From Nanohaloarchaea archaeon PL-Br10_U2g27 (GTDB lineage: Archaea; Nanohalarchaeota; Nanosalinia; Nanosalinales; Nanosalinaceae): DNA of 22,102 nucleotides. The position numbers and the translations under genes were made by a program. The stretch spans positions 1 to 22,102 of the forward strand of contig LKMX01000004.1 in NCBI GenBank assembly GCA_001564035.1, read 5' to 3'. The notes under the pieces were generated by a model. The model was not told the DNA's origin. It saw nothing but the letters and a program-made list of their open reading frames with translations, and made no database searches. The stretch's first letter is position 1, and each line of letters opens with the position of its first letter. Below, piece by piece: positions 1 through 5,386 of the stretch.

Positions 1-150
1 GGTAATGAAGAGCAAGACGAAGAAGAAGTCTCAAGCAACGCAGAGTCAGTGTACAACTTCATTTTGGAGAGACTTCCACAAGGAAACAACAACGTGAAAT
101 CAGTCCTTGTAAAAACAACAATGGGAAGCCCAGCAGAGGTGGATAACTGA
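1..150 (+). CDS. rpl1: Ribosomal protein uL1 (L1), C-terminal fragment
   Basis: The window opens inside this gene; only the last 49 codons are present, in the frame ending at TGA 148-150. The visible tail contains VYNFILERLP and SVLVKTTMGSP, which matches the conserved C-terminal end of archaeal L1, where the VKTTMG signature closes the domain. L1 binds 23S rRNA at the mobile L1 stalk of the large subunit. An acidic stretch (EEQDEEE) before the tail fits a halophile. The stop overlaps the start of rpl10 by one base (TGATG), so the two genes are almost certainly cotranscribed and translationally coupled, as in the standard archaeal L11-L1-L10-L12 arrangement. Identification rests on a short fragment plus the neighbour. 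Confidence 0.88.
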   Translation, partial: GNEEQDEEEVSSNAESVYNFILERLPQGNNNVKSVLVKTTMGSPAEVDN

Positions 151-1082
151 TGGTGCAGCCAAAACCTAAAAACATGACCCGCAGCCAGAAAGAGGCAAAG
201 GTTGAAGAGTTCAAACAGAAGATCGAAGAAAACCCTGTGGTAGGTATCCTTGACATGAACAGCCTCCCGTCTCGGCAACTACAGCAGATAAAGAAAGAGA
301 TGAAGGACTTCGCAGACATCAAGATGAGCCGGAAGACATTGATGCAGCTATCAATAGACCAAGCTGAAAAAGAAGGCGTTGACTCACTGAAAGAAAACAA
401 TGCCACACAACCAGCATTCATCTTCTCAGAAAAAGATCCCTTCCAGCTCTACAGCTTGATAAAGAAAAACAAGACAAGCGCAGCAGCACAAGGAGGAGAA
501 ATAGCACCGAACGACATCGAAGTACCTGAAGGCGACACAGGAATAGGCCCAGGACCAATGCTTGGAAAACTCCAACAAACAGGAGCACAAGTACAAGTAG
601 ACGACGGAACAATCCACGTCCAGAAAGGCTCAGTAATGGTCAAAAAAGGAGAAACAATCACAAGAGACGACGCAGAAATACTCAACCAACTAGGCCTAGA
701 ACCACTACAGATAGGCCTAGACCTCGACATCGCCTACAACGACGGCGAAATCTTCACAGCCGAACAACTCAACATCGACGAAGAAGAATACCGTGCAGAT
801 GTAGAAACAGCAGCAAGCATGGCATTCAACCTTGCAGTCAACGCAGGAATCGTCAACGAAACAACCGCACCAACAATCGTGGGCGAAGCAGCAAGAAAGG
901 CCAGAAATCTATCGATCAGCGAAGGAATTCCGACAGAAGACACAATCGAAGAAATCCTTGCCTACGCTTCAAGCAACGCAGAAGGAGTTGATTCCCAAGT
1001 CGATCTTGAGAGTGTAGAAGTTTCAGAAGACGAAGAAGAGGAAGATTCGGAAACTGAAGAATCAGAAAAAGAGGAGGAATAA
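150..1082 (+). CDS. rpl10: Ribosomal protein uL10 (L10/P0), stalk base
   Basis: 310 residues. It anchors the L12/P1 dimers to 23S rRNA and forms the base of the stalk that recruits translational GTPases. The N-terminal RNA-binding domain (about residues 1-110, with VVGILDMNSLPSRQLQQIKK and MSRKTLM), the archaeal insertion domain (about 110-185, GPGPMLGKLQQTG) and the helical dimer-binding spine (about 210-275) are all recognisable. The C-terminus is a run of Asp/Glu ending in EKEEE. It lacks the short hydrophobic tip (of the GLGxMF type) that normally ends archaeal L10 and that the partner protein P1 at 2159 does have. The start overlaps the L1 stop. The next base after the stop plus one is already the end of an antisense gene, so the usual L10-L12 linkage is broken here. 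Confidence 0.95.
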   Translation: MVQPKPKNMTRSQKEAKVEEFKQKIEENPVVGILDMNSLPSRQLQQIKKEMKDFADIKMSRKTLMQLSIDQAEKEGVDSLKENNATQPAFIFSEKDPFQLYSLIKKNKTSAAAQGGEIAPNDIEVPEGDTGIGPGPMLGKLQQTGAQVQVDDGTIHVQKGSVMVKKGETITRDDAEILNQLGLEPLQIGLDLDIAYNDGEIFTAEQLNIDEEEYRADVETAASMAFNLAVNAGIVNETTAPTIVGEAARKARNLSISEGIPTEDTIEEILAYASSNAEGVDSQVDLESVEVSEDEEEEDSETEESEKEEE

Positions 1083-1083
1083 A

Positions 1084-1785
1084 TCAGGCCTGATCTAAGG
1101 CCTTCCTTATCTTTCCTTTTTCTTCCGACATTATCCTGGCTATTTCTTTTTTGTCCTCCCTAATCAACGCTAAGTCAAGTCTTTTACCTCGGTGATAAAG
1201 CTGACCCAATTCTTCAATATCAATTTCTCTATCTTCGACCACAGCCACATTTTCACAAATAACACCTTTCTCATCTACTAATGCCTCAACACTTGGCTCA
1301 TAATCCATTTCTACTAGAATACTGTGAAGGTATTTCGGATAACGGAGCTCGTAAACCTTCCTACTGTAAACCTTAAACGGCACATCACCTAAAAGACCTA
1401 AAAGATCCGCAAATCTCTCCACCAAACCCATATCCGAGGCCTGATACACCGGAATACCTTTACTATTGACACTAACCGAGCACTCAACACGCGTCAACAA
1501 TCCACTATCCTCAGGAATAGGGAACACCGGGTTCTCAACAGGCTTACTCCTACCTCTACCCTTGTAGGCCTCCACAAATCTAGGCTGATTTCCAAACACT
1601 TGCTTAACCAATTCAATAGGAAGAAAAGAATCCTTAGACTTCCAATTATACATCTTACTCGGTGAAATATCAAAGGCCTGCGAAAAATTCTTGACACCGC
1701 CAAACTCATCAATAACATGCCAAAACTCATCTTTCCCATCCTCATTCAGTTTTACTCTTACATCTTCAAGCTCAGAAAACTCCAT
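1084..1785 (-). CDS. HTH plus LAGLIDADG-like domain protein (degenerate)
   Basis: 233 residues, antisense between rpl10 and the P1 gene. Residues about 28-64 (GGVKNFSQAFDISPSKMYNW...) read as a helix-turn-helix. Residues about 95-160 resemble one LAGLIDADG homing-endonuclease-type domain: a strand pair around VECSVSVNSKGIPVYQASD, the helix LVERFADLLGLLG, then FKVYSRKVYELRYPKYLHSIL. The usual catalytic DG after the LAGLIDADG helix is replaced by VEC, so cleavage activity is doubtful. A DNA-binding regulator built from a homing-endonuclease fold is more likely. The C-terminal 70 residues are charged and unassigned. The start ATG is at 1785, shortly upstream of the P1 promoter on the opposite strand. 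It contains five AGGCCT sites, so it is not compositionally foreign. The domain call is from pattern recognition only. Confidence 0.6.
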   Translation of the reverse strand: MEFSELEDVRVKLNEDGKDEFWHVIDEFGGVKNFSQAFDISPSKMYNWKSKDSFLPIELVKQVFGNQPRFVEAYKGRGRSKPVENPVFPIPEDSGLLTRVECSVSVNSKGIPVYQASDMGLVERFADLLGLLGDVPFKVYSRKVYELRYPKYLHSILVEMDYEPSVEALVDEKGVICENVAVVEDREIDIEELGQLYHRGKRLDLALIREDKKEIARIMSEEKGKIRKALDQA

Positions 1786-1808
1786 CTATCATCAAATATG
1801 TGCTGCTT

Positions 1809-1845
1809 CTTTTTATTAGTAAGGCCTAAATCTTCGGTTAAGGTG
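1809..1845 (+). promoter_or_regulatory. P1 gene promoter and Shine-Dalgarno
   Basis: A T/A-rich TATA-like element (ctttttatta, 1809-1818) lies about 40 bases before the P1 ATG. AGGTG at 1841-1845 is a good ribosome-binding site nine bases from the ATG. TSS would fall near 1840, just ahead of the SD. An AGGCCT site sits at 1822-1827, between TATA and the predicted TSS. The promoter is needed because the antisense gene separates P1 from rpl10. Confidence 0.55.
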
Positions 1846-1853
1846 TAACAAAA

Positions 1854-2159
1854 ATGGAACTAATTTACGCAGCACTAACACTGCACGAAGCAGGAAAAGA
1901 AGTAAACGAAGACAACCTAGAATCAATCGTAGACGCAGCAGACCTAGACGTAGAAGACAGCGAGATCGCAGCACTAGTCGCAGCACTAGAAGACGTCGAC
2001 ATCGAAGAAGCAATGGAGACAGCAGTAGCAGCAGGCGGAGCAGCAGCCGCACCAGCAGACTCAGGAAGCGACGACTCAGAAGAAGACGACGAAGAGGAAG
2101 AAGAGGAAGACGACGACTCAGAAGAAGAAGCAGCTGCAGGCCTAGGAAGCATGTTCTAA
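1854..2159 (+). CDS. rpl12: Ribosomal protein P1 (archaeal L12), stalk protein
   Basis: 101 residues. This is the archaeal P1/L12 protein that dimerises on L10 and presents its C-terminal tip to elongation and initiation factors. The N-terminal dimerisation domain (MELIYAALTLHEAGKEV, residues 1-60) is followed by an alanine-rich hinge (AAGGAAAAPA), a very acidic segment with many Glu/Asp in a row, and the terminal factor-binding peptide AAAGLGSMF. Length and end are typical for the family. The start has AGGTG nine bases upstream. Unlike most archaea it is not directly behind rpl10, but has its own promoter. A T-rich terminator follows the stop. Confidence 0.96.
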   Translation: MELIYAALTLHEAGKEVNEDNLESIVDAADLDVEDSEIAALVAALEDVDIEEAMETAVAAGGAAAAPADSGSDDSEEDDEEEEEEDDDSEEEAAAGLGSMF

Positions 2160-2171
2160 AGGCCTCCAAAA

Positions 2172-2196
2172 AAATTTTTTCTTTCTTCTTTTTTCT
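2172..2196 (+). terminator. T-rich terminator after P1 gene
   Basis: After the P1 stop there are several T runs (tttttt, ctttcttctt, tttt) within about 25 bases, the usual archaeal intrinsic termination signal, with no strong hairpin needed. Confidence 0.6.
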
Positions 2197-2201
2197 CCGC
2201 C

Positions 2202-2212
2202 ATTTATTTAAA
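2202..2212 (+). promoter_or_regulatory. TATA box of the metallopeptidase gene
   Basis: tttatttaaat is a good archaeal TATA box centred about 28 bases before the ATG at 2235. That spacing predicts a leaderless mRNA. No Shine-Dalgarno sequence is seen. Confidence 0.6.
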
Positions 2213-2234
2213 TTCTCAAACATAATTGTTACTC

Positions 2235-3377
2235 ATGAGTAATGAAACTCTTGAGCATTTAGATGAATCTCTGAAATCAATCCGCTCAGAGATAAATATC
2301 TACCAGCTTGTTACGCCTACAAATCTGAACGCAGCGAGAGAAGATTTCGAAACACAGCTTACTAGAGACGCATCATCACTAGACCCAGACGAACTTCAAA
2401 ACCCAGAGTTTGAGTATACAGATGCGGATTTCACCGATGATAGAGAAGAGCTAAAACAGTTAGAAGCCGATATAGATCAAATTGATGTAAATCCGATAAT
2501 TGGAGGCCTATATCAGGACACGATAGATGAAGTATACGCTCTGATCGATATAGCTGAAAATCTAGGAGACTCCAAAATTGTAAGAGAGGCTTCAGAAAAA
2601 ATTTACGGCAGGCCTTCCAAAGAAACCATAAAGTTAGCAGATGAAATATTGAGTGAAAGAACCGACGCAGTTGACGAACTCCAAAGATTCAGCTCCAGCC
2701 AAATGGAAACCATAATGGCTGAAACACTTGAAGCATCAGGCCTTAACGAGTGGCGCGTGGAGCTCGCAGATAGAGGATCAGTCTCAGTAAACGCGGCGAG
2801 CCAGTTAATCCAATTACCGCGAGACAGAGAATTCACTGAGAACGAGATCGCAAGGCTTCCAGTCCACGAGATCGGAGCGCACGCGATAAGAGGTGCAAAC
2901 GGTTATGAACAGGACTATAAAATACTGGGATCTGGCGCAGGAGGATACCATGCGACAGATGAAGGCATAGCTCTCTTACTAGAAAAAATGACAGGCCTAT
3001 CCGATCCTGAGCTGATGAAAAAATATGCTGGAAGAGTGAAAGCAGTACAATCTGCATTAAACGGCGATGATTTTTCAGAGACGTGCGCTTTAGCCAAAAA
3101 ACATGGATTTGACGATGAACTAGCATGGGAGCTAAGTTATAGAGGAGCTCACAGAGCCGGAGGCTTTCTGAAAGACCACATATACCTAGAAGGCCTGACA
3201 AAAGTAACAGACTGGCTAGAGAACGAAGGAGAGTTAGAGGAATTAATGATAGGGAAAGTATCAACAGAACAGGCAGAACAGCTCATACAGCTTGAAAGTA
3301 TCAGTAAACCACAGTACAGCCCTGTTGACATACTTTATAATGTAGAAGACTCAGAGGAACTTCTGAAGAACCGGTAA
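2235..3377 (+). CDS. DUF1704 / MATCAP-like zinc metallopeptidase
   Basis: 380 residues from ATG 2235. A longer reading from TTG 2226 is possible, but the TATA spacing favours 2235 and a leaderless message. The protein has the signature of the DUF1704 family: HEIGAH at residues 211-216 (an HExxxH zinc site rather than HExxH), followed by the NG..Q element (about 222-226) and YHATDEGIALL at 238-248, equivalent to the family's T-E-E-G-L-A motif whose Glu is the expected third zinc ligand. Eukaryotic members (MATCAP/KIAA0895L) are carboxypeptidases that remove the C-terminal tyrosine of tubulin. Prokaryotic members have no settled substrate. The first 150 residues are helical and acidic. It has no signal peptide, so it should be cytoplasmic. 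All three metal-site motifs look intact. Confidence 0.78.
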   Translation: MSNETLEHLDESLKSIRSEINIYQLVTPTNLNAAREDFETQLTRDASSLDPDELQNPEFEYTDADFTDDREELKQLEADIDQIDVNPIIGGLYQDTIDEVYALIDIAENLGDSKIVREASEKIYGRPSKETIKLADEILSERTDAVDELQRFSSSQMETIMAETLEASGLNEWRVELADRGSVSVNAASQLIQLPRDREFTENEIARLPVHEIGAHAIRGANGYEQDYKILGSGAGGYHATDEGIALLLEKMTGLSDPELMKKYAGRVKAVQSALNGDDFSETCALAKKHGFDDELAWELSYRGAHRAGGFLKDHIYLEGLTKVTDWLENEGELEELMIGKVSTEQAEQLIQLESISKPQYSPVDILYNVEDSEELLKNR

Positions 3378-3411
3378 AAACATACTCGACCCCTTCGTCT
3401 CTAACCTGAAA

Positions 3412-3420
3412 TCTTAAATC
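3412..3420 (+). promoter_or_regulatory. TATA box of the SPFH gene
   Basis: tcttaaatc is centred 26-27 bases before the ATG at 3443, the ideal distance for a leaderless archaeal transcript. Confidence 0.55.
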
Positions 3421-3442
3421 ATTAATCCCTCCAATACCATCC

Positions 3443-4429
3443 ATGCTTTCCACCATTCTACTGCTTGTAGGACTCGCTGTCGCAGGCCTATTATTTTTAT
3501 CAACTTTTAAAATCGTGAGACCTGATCAAAGAGCGGTTATAGAACGTTTTGGAGAGTACAGACAGTACTGTGAGCCCGGAATACATTTCCTCGTTCCATG
3601 GATGGATAAAATGTACAAAAGAAACGTCACCGAACAGATGAAGAACGTTCAGCCCAGTGACATGATTACTCGGGAAAACTTGAACGCAAACGTAGATCTC
3701 GACGTGTACTACCAGGTAAGGCCTAACGAAGAAGATGTGAAAAAATCTTTCTACAACGTAGACGACTATGAAAAACAGATAACCCGTTTGGCGCAGACAA
3801 CTGCAAGAAACGTGATTGGTACAAAGCAGTTCGAAGAGGTTAACAGCGAAAGGCAGAAAATCAACCAAACCCTGCACGAGGAACTAGAGGAAGATACAGA
3901 CGCATGGGGAATAGACGTTGTAAGAGTGGAAATGAAGGAAATCACTCCTCCTAGCGACGTACAAGAATCAATGAACGAAATCTTAAAAGCTGAAAATCGT
4001 AAAGACGCAGCCCAAGACGACGCAAAGGCCACAGAGATAGAGGCCCGTGGAAAGAAAAAAGCGGCGATCGAAGAAGCAGAAGGAATGAAAAAAGCATCAG
4101 TCCTAGAAGCCGAAGGAGACGCAAAAGCAATCGAATTACGCGCAACAGCAGAAGCAAACGAAATACAGTTAGTCAACACAGCTCTACGAGAACACTTCAA
4201 AGGCGAAGCCCAAGAACACAAAAAACTGGAAACAGTCCAAAACTCTCTGCGCAACGGCTCCAAATACATCGTAGACGCCGAAAAAGACCTTACAACAGTC
4301 CTATCAGAAGTCGGAGGCATAACGCCTCTAAAAGACCAAGATTTTGAAGCTCCAGACAAAGACTTAGAACTAGGCATAGGAGATAAGATAAAAGAAGCAA
4401 CCGAAAAAATAAGCCCAGAAAAAGAATAA
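3443..4429 (+). CDS. SPFH/stomatin-family membrane protein
   Basis: 328 residues. The N-terminus is one hydrophobic segment (LSTILLLVGLAVAGLLFLS, residues 2-20) that anchors the protein. It is followed by the SPFH/band-7 domain (about 22-190) with the hallmark IVRPDQRAVIERFGEY, PGIHFLVPWMDK and ITRLAQTTARNVIG. Residues about 185-245 form the Ala/Glu/Lys-rich coiled coil (EARGKKKAAIEEAEGMKKA) typical of stomatins and HflK/C, used for ring or scaffold assembly. The tail is charged and probably disordered. Members organise membrane microdomains and regulate membrane proteases. No NfeD partner or membrane protease gene lies beside it here, so the specific role is open. Transcription is probably monocistronic from the TATA at 3412. 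Confidence 0.9.
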   Translation: MLSTILLLVGLAVAGLLFLSTFKIVRPDQRAVIERFGEYRQYCEPGIHFLVPWMDKMYKRNVTEQMKNVQPSDMITRENLNANVDLDVYYQVRPNEEDVKKSFYNVDDYEKQITRLAQTTARNVIGTKQFEEVNSERQKINQTLHEELEEDTDAWGIDVVRVEMKEITPPSDVQESMNEILKAENRKDAAQDDAKATEIEARGKKKAAIEEAEGMKKASVLEAEGDAKAIELRATAEANEIQLVNTALREHFKGEAQEHKKLETVQNSLRNGSKYIVDAEKDLTTVLSEVGGITPLKDQDFEAPDKDLELGIGDKIKEATEKISPEKE

Positions 4430-4471
4430 CCGATTTTTTTGATAAGGCCTATAACGCCGACTTATTACTCC

Positions 4472-4484
4472 ATAAAATATTTAT
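4472..4484 (+). promoter_or_regulatory. TATA box of the orphan gene at 4522
   Basis: ataaaatatttat is a strong TATA match centred at about 4479. The expected start of transcription is about 4505, essentially on the ATG at 4504 rather than on the GTG used by the long ORF. Confidence 0.5.
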
Positions 4485-4503
4485 TTCACCTTCCAATAAT
4501 AAC

Positions 4504-4515
4504 ATGTGTGTTTAA
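4504..4515 (+). other. Three-codon start-stop ORF (ATG TGT GTT TAA)
   Basis: This mini-ORF begins where the TATA box at 4472-4484 predicts the transcript to start. It is in the same frame as the orphan gene that opens seven bases after its stop. It could be a minimal upstream ORF or a nonsense change in the fourth codon of an originally longer gene. Transcript mapping is needed to decide. Confidence 0.35.
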
Positions 4516-4521
4516 ATACAA

Positions 4522-5301
4522 GTGTTAGGTTATAAATACAGCTCTCAACGCCCAAGAAAGTGGTTCAAAGCAGAAGAAAACCTAATTATAGGGAAAAAAC
4601 TCAAAGAATTATCTAGAGAGTTAGACGAGGAGCTTTCAGAAGCTTTAGAACTTTTGCTACCCGATAACAACTTTAACTTATACAAAGTCCATTATTACGA
4701 ATCTGGAGAAATCAGAGAAATGCCTTCAGAAGTAATACTGTCAACAGCAGATCCCGAAGACTACACTTTAGAAGCATACAGCCTTAGAGAGCCTAAAAAA
4801 ACAACAAATAGAAACAAACGCATAGACGACAGAATAGATAATTTAGAAGTATTCTACCAAATAACACAGGGAGAAGGCGCAGGTTACGCCCACAGCACCA
4901 CAGGAACAGAAAAACTAGAGCTTTCAAACATCAGAGAAGTTGTCAAAAAAATATTCAAAGGACAAGACGAATGTGATTGGAGCGTCCACAAAGATACACG
5001 GCCTTGGTGCTCCAAAACCAATCCAACACCAGTTGACTTCTATAGAGTCGCAGAATTGGAAGGATTAGCACCAGATCAGGCAGCAGAATATCCTGAATCA
5101 AGCTACATGGATCGGTATTGCGACAATATTGAGCTAATAACTAATTCAATAGGTCCTGAAGCCTGGGAGCTTCTCAACGAACGAGACTATTCCGCGCTAG
5201 CCCATGAACTGGAAGGAATCTCAGAACAAGGGTTAAAACAAGTATTAGAAGACGGATTTGAAACAAAAATGGATGAACTAACAGAAAGGTACTACAAATA
5301 A
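4522..5301 (+). CDS. Hypothetical protein, unrecognised
   Basis: 259 residues from GTG 4522. I do not recognise the family. The N-terminal third is a charged helical region (KLKELSRELDEELSEALELLL). The middle has a cysteine/tryptophan cluster, DECDWSVHKDTRPWCSKTNPTP (two Cys), and a further Cys in YMDRYCDN. The C-terminus is helical and acidic. There is no transmembrane segment or signal peptide. No ATG is available before residue 67 and no SD is visible. An ATG in the same frame at 4504 is cut off by TAA at 4513. It is the longest gene in the window without any AGGCCT motif. It has its own TATA box and probably stands alone. The ORF is long enough to be a real gene, but the start is uncertain. 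Confidence 0.6.
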   Translation: MLGYKYSSQRPRKWFKAEENLIIGKKLKELSRELDEELSEALELLLPDNNFNLYKVHYYESGEIREMPSEVILSTADPEDYTLEAYSLREPKKTTNRNKRIDDRIDNLEVFYQITQGEGAGYAHSTTGTEKLELSNIREVVKKIFKGQDECDWSVHKDTRPWCSKTNPTPVDFYRVAELEGLAPDQAAEYPESSYMDRYCDNIELITNSIGPEAWELLNERDYSALAHELEGISEQGLKQVLEDGFETKMDELTERYYK

Positions 5302-5354
5302 AGCTAGACGCTGATAAACCCCACAAAATCCCTTACCCACGAGAACATGTAGAA

Positions 5355-5367
5355 CAATAAAAAAATT
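5355..5367 (+). promoter_or_regulatory. TATA box of alaS
   Basis: caataaaaaaatt is centred about 26 bases before the alaS ATG at 5387, predicting a leaderless transcript. Confidence 0.5.
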
Positions 5368-5386
5368 CGCCGCCCCAGCTAAAACT

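Noticed and set aside
1865..2223. Minus-strand Ser-rich and Leu-rich ORFs opposite the P1 gene
   Set aside because: They are low-complexity complements of the GAA/GAC/GCA codons of P1.
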